Below are positions 1 to 8,420 of a DNA stretch of 42,165 nucleotides, piece after piece. Numbering within the stretch: position 1 is the first letter of the stretch; each line of letters starts with the position of its first letter. The position numbers and the translations under genes are program-made. The notes below the pieces were generated by a model. It saw only the letters and a list, made by a program, of their open reading frames with translations. It made no database searches and was not told the origin of the DNA. The stretch spans positions 1 through 42,165 of the forward strand of contig CAZCGA010000046.1 in assembly GCA_964498075.1 (NCBI GenBank), written 5' to 3'. Origin of the DNA: CAZCGA01 sp964498075. Its GTDB lineage: Bacteria > Desulfobacterota > Binatia > HRBIN30.

Positions 1-59
1 CAGCACGAACGGTGGGCTTCGCCCGCTATCTCATTGAGGAGGTGTGTTTCAACGGACTC

Positions 60-620
60 TTACCCGCCGTCGCCGAACACCGGCAACAGCGCGGCCACGT
101 CCGCCAGCCGCGGCGCGACGCGGTCCGGCTCGGAAAGGATCGGATCACGCACCGGCCACTCGATGCCGATCGCCGGATCGTTCCAGAGGAGGCGTAGCTC
201 GTCGGTCGGGTCGTAGTAGTCGGTGCACTTGTACTCAACCTCCGCACAGTCACCGGTGACGCAAAACCCGTGCGCGAAGCCGGGCGGGATGTAACACTGG
301 CGGACGTTCTCGGCCGACAGGGTCACGCCCACCCAGCGCATGAAGTGCGGCGAGCCGCGCCGGATGTCCACGGCCACGTCGAAGATCTCCCCCTGCAAGA
401 CGCGCACGAGCTTGCCCTGCGCATGCCGGCGTTGCGCGTGCAGCCCGCGCAACGTCTCCCGCGCCGAGCGCGAGTGGTTGTCTTGGACGAACGTCACCGC
501 AATCCCGCCGTCGCGATACCTCATCGCATGGTAGGTTTCGAGAAAGAAGCCGCGCGGGTCGCGGTAGAGGTCCGACTCGATGATGATGACGCCCGGGAGC
601 GCCGTCGGCAGGAACTTCAT
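60..620 (-). CDS. rfbC: dTDP-4-dehydrorhamnose 3,5-epimerase (RmlC)
   Basis: 186 aa, full family length. It epimerises C3 and C5 of dTDP-4-keto-6-deoxyglucose in the cytoplasm, the third step of dTDP-L-rhamnose synthesis. Visible family signatures: RGLHAQ with the catalytic His, HAQGKLVRV, FDVAVDIRRGSPHF with the partner Asp, IPPGFAHGF, and the YKCTDYYDP block carrying the conserved Tyr. The usual RGLHYQ reads RGLHAQ here, a small deviation. The ATG lies 4 bases after the rfbA stop, so the gene is the last seen of an rfbB-rfbA-rfbC operon transcribed leftward; rmlD is absent and may lie beyond base 1. Bases 1-59 downstream hold nothing recognisable. Confidence 0.96.
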   Translation of the reverse strand: MKFLPTALPGVIIIESDLYRDPRGFFLETYHAMRYRDGGIAVTFVQDNHSRSARETLRGLHAQRRHAQGKLVRVLQGEIFDVAVDIRRGSPHFMRWVGVTLSAENVRQCYIPPGFAHGFCVTGDCAEVEYKCTDYYDPTDELRLLWNDPAIGIEWPVRDPILSEPDRVAPRLADVAALLPVFGDGG

Positions 621-624
621 GGCC

Positions 625-1493
<869 letters not shown>

Positions 1494-1497
<4 letters not shown>

Positions 1498-2588
1498 GCG
1501 CGCACCCTCGTCGCCGTCAGCCCCAGGCGCTCGCGCCCGTAGCCGGCCTGCACGGCGGTACACCAGTCGCGGTGCGCCAGGTACCACTGCACGGTGTGCC
1601 GGATGCCGGCGTCGAGCTCGTAGCGCGGGTGCCAGCCCAGCTCCTGCCGGATCTTGGTGGCGTCGATGGCGTAGCGGCGGTCGTGGCCCGGACGGTCGGT
1701 CACGAACGTCTTCAGTTGGCGGTAGGACGGGATGCCGCGTGCCGCCATGGCCGGGTTGTGCGCCGCCGGTAGGAGATCCTCCAGCGCCGTGCACACTCGG
1801 TCGACGACGTCGAGATTGGTCCGCGCGGTGTCGGCGCCGATGTTGTAGCTCTGACCGATGCGGCCGCGTTGCAAGACCAGCAGGATGCCGTCGCAGTGAT
1901 CTTCGACGTGCAGCCAATCGCGCACGTACATCCCATCCCCGTAGATCGGCAATGCCTGGCCTTCGATGGCGTTCAGCAACGTCAGCGGGATGAGCTTCTC
2001 CGGAAACTGGTAAGGCCCGTAGTTGTTGGCGCAGTTGGTGAGCAACGCCGGCAGGCCGTAGGTTGCATGGTAAGCGCGCACCAGGTGATCGCCGGCGGCT
2101 TTCGACGCCGAGTACGGTGAGTTCGGTGCATAGGGGGTGGTTTCGGTGAAGCAACCGGTGCTGCCGAGCGCGCCGAACACCTCGTCGGTCGAGACGTGCA
2201 GAAAGCGGAAGTCGGCGCGGGCCGCCGGTGGGCTCTCGGCGAGGTAGGTGCGGGCCGCGTCGAGCAGCTCGAAGGTGCCGGTGACGTTGGTATGAATGAA
2301 GGCGCGCGGGCCGTCGATGGAGCGGTCGACGTGGCTCTCGGCGGCGAAGTTGACGACCCAGGCGGGCTGGTGCTCGCGGTAGACCGCGTCGACGGCGGCG
2401 CGGTCCGCGATGTCGGCCTTCACAAATGCGAACCGCGGCTGGCGCGCGACATCGTCCAGGCTCAGCAGATTGCCCGCATAGGTCAGCTTGTCGACGACGA
2501 CGACATGCGCCGCGGTGCGCGACAGCGCCGTGCGTACGAAGTTCGAGCCGATAAACCCGGCCCCACCGGTCACGACGATCGTATGCAT
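1494..2588 (-). CDS. rfbB: dTDP-glucose 4,6-dehydratase (RmlB)
   Basis: 364 aa, extended short-chain dehydrogenase. It converts dTDP-glucose to dTDP-4-keto-6-deoxyglucose using bound NAD. Seen: the GGAGFIGSNF Rossmann motif at the N-terminus, NFAAESHVDRSI, the STDEVFG catalytic Thr-Asp-Glu triad, YSASKAAGDHLV with the Tyr/Lys pair, and NNYGPYQFPEKLIP. The ATG at 2588 puts the Rossmann motif at residue 8, as in the family; an in-frame ATG 18 codons upstream would add an unsupported tail. First gene of the rfbBAC operon; its upstream region is a repeat-rich intergenic stretch. Confidence 0.96.
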
Positions 2589-2718
2589 GCCCTGATTCGA
2601 GACGCCCGCAAGCGCGTTTCCCAAATTAGCCAGTCCCGTCACCCAATCGCAAGCGGAATATGAATTGATCCAGGGTCCGGTGCTGTCCTCATTTCGGCCT
2701 GCACCCGCAATCTGATTT

Positions 2719-2938
2719 GGAGCCGGCGTGCCCCCACGCCGCGGAGGGCAGCGGGCTGAGGGCAGCCCGGCTCCAGAACTTGCTGCCCGGGGCGCTGCCC
2801 CGGGCTGAGTTCTTGCCGCCCCGTTCGGGGCTGAGGGTCTGGAGCACTATGCTGAATCGCCGCAGCCCTGAAAGGGCGACCAGACATCAGCCAGGGGCAC
2901 CGCCCGGGCACCGCCCCTGGCGCTCGGCATCGAAGATC
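2719..2938. repeat. GC-rich intergenic region of imperfect palindromes
   Basis: The 390 bases between the divergent rfbB and glycosyltransferase genes are mostly a chain of short palindromes: CCCGGGGCGCTGCCCCGGG near 2788, CCGCCCCGTTCGGGGC near 2818, CCCTGAAAGGG near 2867, and CCAGGGGCACCGCCCGGGCA followed by CCGCCCCTGG near 2893-2922. No gene is supported. The pattern resembles dispersed REP-like sequences of environmental genomes; this is judged from structure only. Confidence 0.6.
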
Positions 2939-2942
2939 AGGG

Positions 2943-2972
2943 TTGACTTACAAAGACGGAATCGGCTAGCGT
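2943..2972 (+). promoter_or_regulatory. Possible sigma-70-type promoter for the GT2 gene
   Basis: TTGACT (2943-2948) matches five of six positions of a -35 box. It is followed after 18 bases by TAGCGT (2967-2972), a weak -10. The ATG at 2981 lies so close that the transcript would be almost leaderless, in keeping with no Shine-Dalgarno before it. A guess from sequence only. Confidence 0.25.
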
Positions 2973-2980
2973 TTTTGACC

Positions 2981-3859
2981 ATGTCCCAAGCCAACGTGCT
3001 TACGAACAGTGCGGGTACAGCTCAGCCTCTGCCCGCCACGCAGGCTGCGTCGGTTCACTCAGCGAAGCGCCTGAGAATTCTTTGCTACATCCCGGCGTAC
3101 AATGCCGCGGCGACCATCCCCAGCGTTCTCGATCGGATTCCACAGCCGATGATGGACCAGATCGACGAGATCCTGGTCGTCGACAACGCCAGCGAGGACA
3201 ACACCCATCTCGTCGGCATCGGTTACGCCCAGCAGAAGGGGTTGTCGAAGCTCAAGGTCCATCGTAGCGCTGTCAATGGCGGCTACGGAGGCAGCCAGAA
3301 GGTCGGCTATCGCTACGCGATCGACAACGGCTTTGATGCAGTCGTCATGCTCCACGGGGATGGGCAATATGCTCCGGAAAAGATGGAGTACCTGCTCGAG
3401 CCGATCTACCAAGGGAAGGCCGATCACGTCTTTGGCTCGCGCATGACGGGGGATCCGCGCGCCGGCGGGATGCCGATTCACCGATTCCTGGGCAACCGGT
3501 TCTTGACCATCATGGAGAACTGGATGTTGGGGTGGAATCTCTCCGAGTACCACTCGGGCTATCGGATCTACACCACCGACGCGCTGCGACGAATTCCGTT
3601 CGAGAAGAACAGCAACGAGTACCACTTCGACTCACAGATTCTCGTGCAGGTCCGCATGGCGGGGCTGCGGGTGGTGGAGCGCACCATTCCCACTTACTAC
3701 GGCAGCGAGAAGTGCTACGTGCCGCTCATGAAGTACGGCGTGGACGTCCTGAAGACCATGGCGGAATACCTCTTCCATACCCGCGGTATCAAGAAGTTCG
3801 AGTACCTCGAGATCGACGGCCAGATTGCGAAGCGGGCGGTCCCCGCGGTTCGGATGTAA
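2981..3859 (+). CDS. Family 2 glycosyltransferase (DPM1-like)
   Basis: 292 aa. GT-A fold family 2 enzyme that moves a sugar from a nucleotide donor, probably to polyprenyl phosphate or a lipid-linked glycan on the cytoplasmic side. Seen: CYIPAYNAAATIPSVLDRIP (donor-binding start), EILVVDNASEDNT, NGGYGGSQKVGYRYA, and MLHGDGQYAPEKM, whose DGQ takes the place of the metal-binding DxD, as in polyprenyl-phosphate transferases. No C-terminal membrane helix is evident. The ATG at 2981 leaves about 30 residues before the first strand; reading further upstream runs into the repeat region. Acceptor unknown. Confidence 0.9.
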   Translation: MSQANVLTNSAGTAQPLPATQAASVHSAKRLRILCYIPAYNAAATIPSVLDRIPQPMMDQIDEILVVDNASEDNTHLVGIGYAQQKGLSKLKVHRSAVNGGYGGSQKVGYRYAIDNGFDAVVMLHGDGQYAPEKMEYLLEPIYQGKADHVFGSRMTGDPRAGGMPIHRFLGNRFLTIMENWMLGWNLSEYHSGYRIYTTDALRRIPFEKNSNEYHFDSQILVQVRMAGLRVVERTIPTYYGSEKCYVPLMKYGVDVLKTMAEYLFHTRGIKKFEYLEIDGQIAKRAVPAVRM

Positions 3860-4031
3860 GTAATCGGCCCCGGATGACCTGGCGCGCGGGCTGCGTGCCA
3901 GTGGCCGTCCGCGGGTGCGCCGGCGCGACCAAGCTCAGCGGCAGCGCAACGATTTCGCCGATCGTCGGCGGCCGACAACTCACGGCTGTCGCGATTGCCT
4001 TGCTGCCGGCGAGCTGGCAGTCTTTCTCTAC

Positions 4032-5081
4032 ATGCCAACTCCCACGGTGAGCATCGTCCGCGTGCCGGCGGCGGCGTCGGCACACGACGCGGTGCTGGCG
4101 AGCGTGCGCCGCGCCATGGAGCTGGCGGGCTGGCAGGAGTGCATTCCACGCGGCGCCGAGGTCAGCCTGAAGCCGAATCTGGGGTGGGATCTGTTTCGGC
4201 CGGGCGCCGTCACCTCGCCGTGGGCGCTGGAAGGCGTCGTGCGCACCATTCGCGATTGGGTCGGCAAGATCAACGTCGTGGAGTCGGATCAGGTCGTCGT
4301 CAACGTCGAGAAGGCCTTCCGGCTGGACCGCATGGATCGCTTGTGCCGCGACTACGATCTCACCTGGGTGAACATGACCGAGGCGCCCATGCGCACGGTG
4401 CCGCTGCCGAACGGCCGCGTCCTGAAAGAGCTGACCGTCCCCGAGATTCTGCTGCGCACCAAGCTGGTGACCGTGCCGGTGATCAAGACCCACAACAAGA
4501 CGGTGATCACCGGTGCCGTCAAGAATCAGTGGGGCTGCCTGCCGATGTTCCGCCACAACTACCACCTGGTGCTCGATGCCGCGCTCGCCGACATCAACAG
4601 CGTGGCGCGGCCGTGCTTCGCGATGATGGATGCCAGCGTCGGCCTCGAAGGCAACAGCCCGAAGTCGGGCAAGCCGAAGGTCGTCAATCGCATGCTCGCC
4701 TCGGGGGATTTCGTCGCCCTCGATGCGGTGGCCGCGAAGATCATGGGCTTCGAGCCGGCAGGCATCGGACATCTCAACGAGTGCGTTGCCGCCGGCCTCG
4801 GCGTGTCGGACCTGCAGCGCATCGCCGTCACCGGCGATGACGACCTCTCCCTCAACCTGCACTTCATTCCGGCGCAGCACAACGTGGTGTCGTGGTTCGA
4901 GCTGGTGTTACGGCGGCGCGCCATCTTGCGACGCATCTTCTTCGACACCCCGGTGTTCCGGCTCTGCTGCAAACTCACCTTGGTGTACTACGCCGCGTGG
5001 TATTACGTCCTCGGCATCGGCCGGGCGCGGCGCGATGCCATCCTGACCGCGACCGCGTACGGCGCGCAGTGGCGCCCCTGA
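4032..5081 (+). CDS. DUF362 domain protein
   Basis: 349 aa. Recognised as DUF362 from a run of family features: LKPNLGWD near residue 50, SPWALEGVVRTI, VESDQVVVNVEKA, the core VIKTHNKTVITGAVKNQWGC around residues 155-175, FRHNYHLVLDAALADIN, and LASGDFVALDAVAAKIMG. No added Fe-S ferredoxin cluster is visible. The C-terminal 60 residues are basic and aromatic (FRLCCKLTLVYYAAWYYVLG) and could be a membrane-associated segment. The family has no firm reaction; DUF362 genes often occur in polysaccharide or cofactor loci, as here. The start is chosen at MPTPTVSIVRVP because the fold begins there; no Shine-Dalgarno is seen. Bases 3860-4031 before it hold nothing recognisable. Confidence 0.85.
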   Translation: MPTPTVSIVRVPAAASAHDAVLASVRRAMELAGWQECIPRGAEVSLKPNLGWDLFRPGAVTSPWALEGVVRTIRDWVGKINVVESDQVVVNVEKAFRLDRMDRLCRDYDLTWVNMTEAPMRTVPLPNGRVLKELTVPEILLRTKLVTVPVIKTHNKTVITGAVKNQWGCLPMFRHNYHLVLDAALADINSVARPCFAMMDASVGLEGNSPKSGKPKVVNRMLASGDFVALDAVAAKIMGFEPAGIGHLNECVAAGLGVSDLQRIAVTGDDDLSLNLHFIPAQHNVVSWFELVLRRRAILRRIFFDTPVFRLCCKLTLVYYAAWYYVLGIGRARRDAILTATAYGAQWRP

Positions 5082-5155
5082 GCGGGCGGCGGTCGTACGG
5101 AGTAGTCATGAACCAGGTGCGTGCCCCTCGATACGGAGCCCAGAGGAAGGGCTCC

Positions 5156-5284
5156 TACCAATGAACCGGCCTTATGCAAGCGTTCCCCTCCTTACCAAGG
5201 AGGGGCCAGGGGAGGTTAAACGACCGCGCCGAATCTACCGCCCCCTGCCCCCTCCTTCGAAAGGAGGGGGTGCTTTGGCCCAAG
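5156..5284. repeat. Palindromic intergenic element, family A (copy 1)
   Basis: The left edge CTACCAATGAACC and the right edge GGTGCTTTGGCCCAAG enclose two hairpins, CCCCTCCTTACCAAGGAGGGG and CCCCCTCCTTCGAAAGGAGG, plus the pair CAGGGGAGGTT / CCGCCCCCTGCC. The same arrangement, with the same edge sequence, recurs at 15013-15140. The fold would be a long stem carrying two hairpins. Reading frames through it are artefacts. Confidence 0.8.
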
Positions 5285-5427
5285 GTATCAGCCTGAAAAG
5301 ACTGATCCGGTTCTCGGGGCGAACGGGTCTCTTTGATGAGCGCGTACACGGTGGTCCCCGTTCGTGCCGATTAGCCCGACCGGCGGGATGCCGGCTTGGA
5401 GGGTCCATGAACCCGCCGCGGCCAAAC

Positions 5428-5650
5428 TCATCCCCCAACCCCCTTCTCTTACGAAGAGAAGGGGGCTTTCTGACTTCCCCCTCTCTTCCGAGACTGTCGA
5501 TTTTCTCGCGAACAGTGCTTCGACAAGCTCAGCACGAGCGGTTGGGGATTCAATTTCAAAGAAGAATTCCGCTCACCCTGAGCTTGTCGAAGGGTCTGCC
5601 TCGCGTTTATCGACAGTCTCTTCCCAAGAGAGGGGGCCAGGGGGTGAGTT
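5428..5650. repeat. Nested palindrome: family A-like element with a family B core
   Basis: Outermost arms are about 18 bases (5428-5445, beginning ACTCATCCCCCA, against 5632-5649, ending GGGGGTGAGT). Inside lie a hairpin CCCCCTTCTCTTACGAAGAG (5439-5465), then arms GAGACTGTCGA (5490-5500) against TCGACAGTCTC (5610-5620). At the centre is the pair starting CTTCGACAAGCTCAGC (5518-5541) and ending CTGAGCTTGTCGAAG (5569-5592). The core matches the element at 8286-8420, so one repeat family seems to sit within another. With the 5156 copy it fills most of the 680-base gap before the flavin oxidoreductase. Confidence 0.75.
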
Positions 5651-5761
5651 CGCGGAACGAGCGGCCGGCTCATCCGCACTCACCGCCCTCTATTGGCGGC
5701 GTATCAACGCCCCAGAGCGCCGGTGGTGCCGGCGATCCGTGAAGAGAGCGCGTTAGGCACG

Positions 5762-7072
5762 ATGCGCATCGGGGTGGTGGGCGGGGGCGTGGCCGGACTG
5801 GGCTCGGCATACTTCCTCTCAGAGCAAGGGCATCAGGTGGAGGTCTTCGAGCAAGCGCCCGCCCTCGGCGGCCTGGCGGGCGGCTTTGATTTCGATGGAC
5901 TGACCGTGGAAAAGTATTACCACTTCGTATGTCGCGACGACGGCGACCTGATCGAGATGCTGGCACGGCTCGGAATGTCCGACGAACTGCAGTGGCGACC
6001 CGGCAAGATGAAGTTTTTCTATCGCGGCACGCTGTACGGGTTCGGCACGCCGTGGGACCTGCTGCGCTTTCGGCCGCTGTCGCTGCTGGGACGCATCCGC
6101 TTCGGCCTCAACGTGGCGCGCTCGCGCTCCGCGAAATCGTGGGAACAATACGAGGCGGTGACGGCGCGCGATTGGTTGGTCTCGCAAATCGGCCAGCAGG
6201 CCTACGAGATCATTTGGGAACCGCTGCTGCGGATCAAGTTCGGCCCATACTACGAGCAGATCTCGGCCTCGTGGACGTGGCACCGCATCAACCGCGTCGC
6301 GCGCTCGCGCCCGCACATCCTGGCGCGCGAGCGTTTGGGGTTCATGAAGCGCGGCACGCAGGTGTTGCTGGACACGCTGATCGGCACCCTGCAGCGCGCC
6401 GGCGTCGGGCTCCACACTGCGGTGACGGTCAACGCCATCACCACCGGGCCGAACGGGGTGACCGGCCTCGCGGTCGGTGGCGCGCACCGGTCGTTCGATG
6501 CGGTGGTTTCGACTGCGCCGCTCCCGGTTCTCGCGCGCCTGCTCCCGCCCGACGCGGTCGACCGGATCGGCGACATCCGCTCGATCGATTACATCAGCGT
6601 CGTCTGTCTGATCTTCAAGCTGAAGCAGCCGTTGACCGATGCGTTCTGGATCAACGTCAACGACGCGCGCGTGCCGTTCAACGGATTCATCGAGTACACC
6701 AACTTGAATCCGCGCGTCGATGCCAAGCATCCGCACATCCTCTACGTGCCGTTCTACCTGCCGCCCGGGCACCCGCGCATGGCGCAACCCGACGCGGAGC
6801 TGTATCGCGACTGCCTCGCCGGGTTGCAGGTGGTCCGCCCTGATCTTGCGGAGGACTGGGTGCTGGGCTACCGAGTGTTTCGCGACCGCTTCGCGCAAGC
6901 CATCTGTACCACCAACTTCGCAAAGCGCGTCCCGCCCGTGCGCTCACGCGTTCCCGGACTCTTCATGACCGATTCCACGCAGCTGTATCCGTCAGACCGC
7001 ACGATCAGCGGCATGTTTGGGCAGGCGAAGCAGGTCGCCGCTGCAATCGCCGAACACAACGCGACGCGCTGA
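5762..7072 (+). CDS. FAD-dependent oxidoreductase (HemY/amine-oxidase-like)
   Basis: 436 aa. The N-terminal dinucleotide-binding fold is clear: GVVGGGVAGLGSAYFLSEQG, then acidic VEVFEQ and the GG motif ALGGLAGGF. The C-terminus has the usual FAD-contacting stretch GLFMTDSTQLYPSDRTISG. The family covers protoporphyrinogen-oxidase-like and UDP-galactopyranose-mutase-like enzymes; members in glycan loci are usually just 'NAD(P)/FAD-dependent oxidoreductase'. Its place between glycosyltransferase and methyltransferase genes suggests it acts on a sugar or lipid-linked sugar rather than on haem. The ATG at 5762 puts the GxGxxG at residue 7. The methyltransferase follows after 15 bases, so they are probably co-transcribed. 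Confidence 0.88.
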   Translation: MRIGVVGGGVAGLGSAYFLSEQGHQVEVFEQAPALGGLAGGFDFDGLTVEKYYHFVCRDDGDLIEMLARLGMSDELQWRPGKMKFFYRGTLYGFGTPWDLLRFRPLSLLGRIRFGLNVARSRSAKSWEQYEAVTARDWLVSQIGQQAYEIIWEPLLRIKFGPYYEQISASWTWHRINRVARSRPHILARERLGFMKRGTQVLLDTLIGTLQRAGVGLHTAVTVNAITTGPNGVTGLAVGGAHRSFDAVVSTAPLPVLARLLPPDAVDRIGDIRSIDYISVVCLIFKLKQPLTDAFWINVNDARVPFNGFIEYTNLNPRVDAKHPHILYVPFYLPPGHPRMAQPDAELYRDCLAGLQVVRPDLAEDWVLGYRVFRDRFAQAICTTNFAKRVPPVRSRVPGLFMTDSTQLYPSDRTISGMFGQAKQVAAAIAEHNATR

Positions 7073-7087
7073 GAGTAGGCGAGAGCG

Positions 7088-7750
7088 ATGCACGCCGAGG
7101 AGCTCTACCGCCAGCGTTTCGCGAACGTGAGCCAGCGGAAGCGTGCCGCCATGTGGGCCGTGGTGTGCCGTGTGGTGCTGCAACGCTACGTCCGCGCCAC
7201 CGACCGGGTCGTCGATCTGGGTGCCGGCTTGTGCGAGCTCATCAACAGCATCGAGTGTGCGCACAAGATTGCCATCGATATCAACGCCGCCGTGCGTGAG
7301 CACGCGGCGGCTGGGGTGAACCTGGTCGTCGGCGACGTTCCAGCGGTGCTCCATCAGCTGGCGGCTGGAAGCGCCGACGTCGTGTTCTGCAGTAATTTCC
7401 TGGAGCACCTGCCGAACAAAGCCGTCGTGCTCGAGGTCCTCAATCACGTTCGGCGCATTCTTTCCGCTGGCGGGCGCTTCATCGTCATCCAGCCGAACAT
7501 CCGGTACGCGTACAAGGAGTACTGGGATTTCTTCGATCACCACGTCGCCTTGAGTCACGGCAGTCTGACCGAAGCGCTACAGATGTGCGGCTTTCACATC
7601 GACGAGCTGCGCCCGCGCTTCTTGCCCTACACGACCAAGAGCCGTCTGCCGCAAGCCGCGTGGTTGGTGCGCCTCTATCTCGCTTTCCGGCCAGCGCAAT
7701 GGCTGCTCGGCAAGCAGATGCTGGTGGTGGCGCGGAAGGTTGCCTCCTGA
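7088..7750 (+). CDS. Class I SAM-dependent methyltransferase
   Basis: 220 aa. Motif I VVDLGAGLCELIN at about residues 42-54, the acidic ribose-binding position in IAIDINA, and the post-motif FCSNFLEHLPN are clear, followed by RRILSAGGRFIVIQPNIRY. The closest general type is the Methyltransf_11/23 group acting on small molecules or sugars. Given the neighbouring flavoprotein and glycosyltransferases it probably methylates a sugar or lipid intermediate of the same glycan. GGCGAGAG just before the ATG is an acceptable ribosome binding site. Confidence 0.9.
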   Translation: MHAEELYRQRFANVSQRKRAAMWAVVCRVVLQRYVRATDRVVDLGAGLCELINSIECAHKIAIDINAAVREHAAAGVNLVVGDVPAVLHQLAAGSADVVFCSNFLEHLPNKAVVLEVLNHVRRILSAGGRFIVIQPNIRYAYKEYWDFFDHHVALSHGSLTEALQMCGFHIDELRPRFLPYTTKSRLPQAAWLVRLYLAFRPAQWLLGKQMLVVARKVAS

Positions 7751-7786
7751 CTCGGTCAGGCGTCAACGTTCCAGCTACTACGCCCG

Positions 7787-7963
7787 GTGTGCTATGCCGC
7801 GTGCGTGGCCAGGGAAGTGGAATGGGTTCGTCCGCTCGGCGAGGGCGCACAGACGCGGCATTGGCACCGCACGGACCGCGGCAAGGTCGTCGCATTTGCA
7901 GTCCAGCTCGAGGTCTGGGTACAAGGATATGTGGAACGCCTCGTTCGGAGACCCAGACGATGA
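7787..7963 (+). CDS. Small DUF7718-like protein, possibly truncated
   Basis: 58 aa from a GTG at 7787 (a later GTG at 7805 would give 52). The stretch RHWHRTDRGKVVAFAVQLEV resembles the core of small proteins I recall as DUF7718 (pattern 'W-H-R/x-x-G-K-V-V-x-F-V-V-Q-L-E'). Those normally continue for another 30 or more residues with a 'VVRYDTAHG'-like block, which is missing: the frame ends at RRPRR. So it may be a 3'-truncated or frameshifted remnant. In favour of a real gene, its TGA overlaps the ATG of the next gene as ATGA, as in coupled operon partners. Family name from memory; low certainty. Confidence 0.4.
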   Translation: MCYAACVAREVEWVRPLGEGAQTRHWHRTDRGKVVAFAVQLEVWVQGYVERLVRRPRR

Positions 7964-8226
7964 CCTGGCTCGAAGCGCTCAATAGCCAGCTGGGGAACGA
8001 GTTCGACCGTTATGTGCTGGAGCATCCAGGTTTTGCTGCGAAGATCCCGCGCGGAGCACAGGTGGTGCTTCAGTTGGCCGCCAATCCGAAGTTCAACACC
8101 TGGATCCGTCGTTTGGCGCGGAGCCAGCACCAGGCGGGTCAACCTGTCGTCATCGTGCAGATCGGCAAGCTCCTTCCCGCGCGCTCCCGCATTCGCGCGC
8201 CGAAGCTACGGATCGCAGCGGCGTGA
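7960..8226 (+). CDS. DUF5647-like small protein
   Basis: 88 aa. The sequence LGNEFDRYVLEHPGFAAKIP followed by GAQVVLQLAANPKFN and QPVVIVQIGKLLPARSRI matches what I remember of DUF5647 proteins (EFDRYVLEHPEFAEKIP...QPVVYV...PARSR). Function unknown; no signal or membrane segment. The ATG overlaps the preceding DUF7718-like frame by 4 bases. The small pair interrupts the glycan genes and its job there is not evident. Confidence 0.75.
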   Translation: MTWLEALNSQLGNEFDRYVLEHPGFAAKIPRGAQVVLQLAANPKFNTWIRRLARSQHQAGQPVVIVQIGKLLPARSRIRAPKLRIAAA

Positions 8227-8285
8227 GCCGGCCGTGTACGATCGCGGTGCCTTTGTGGCGTGCTGAGCCCTGGCGCGGCGGGACC

Positions 8286-8420
8286 TAGCAGGCTGCTGAA
8301 GGCTTCGGAGACCCTTCGACAGGCTCAGGGTGAGCGGAAAAGATTGGGAAACACGGGGAGGGGAACCGCTCATGCTGAGCTTGTCGAAGCATTGGGGCGG
8401 GGTTTTTCAGCAGCCTGCTA
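8286..8420. repeat. MITE/REP-like element with 15-bp terminal inverted repeats (family B)
   Basis: Perfect 15-base ends TAGCAGGCTGCTGAA (8286-8300) and TTCAGCAGCCTGCTA (8406-8420) enclose an imperfect 24-base inverted pair: CTTCGACAGGCTCAGGGTGA begins at 8314, and its partner, ending GAGCTTGTCGAAG, covers 8367-8390. The inner pair is the same as the core of the element at 5428-5650. There is no room for a transposase. The element runs into the start of the next gene. Confidence 0.85.

Noticed and set aside
3789..4880. 363-residue minus-strand frame opposite DUF362
   Set aside because: Shadow frame; the DUF362 motifs are on the plus strand.
5161..5742. 193-residue Pro/Arg/Ser-rich frame before the flavoprotein
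   Set aside because: It is a read-through of palindromic repeats; the same peptide style arises from these elements elsewhere in the window.
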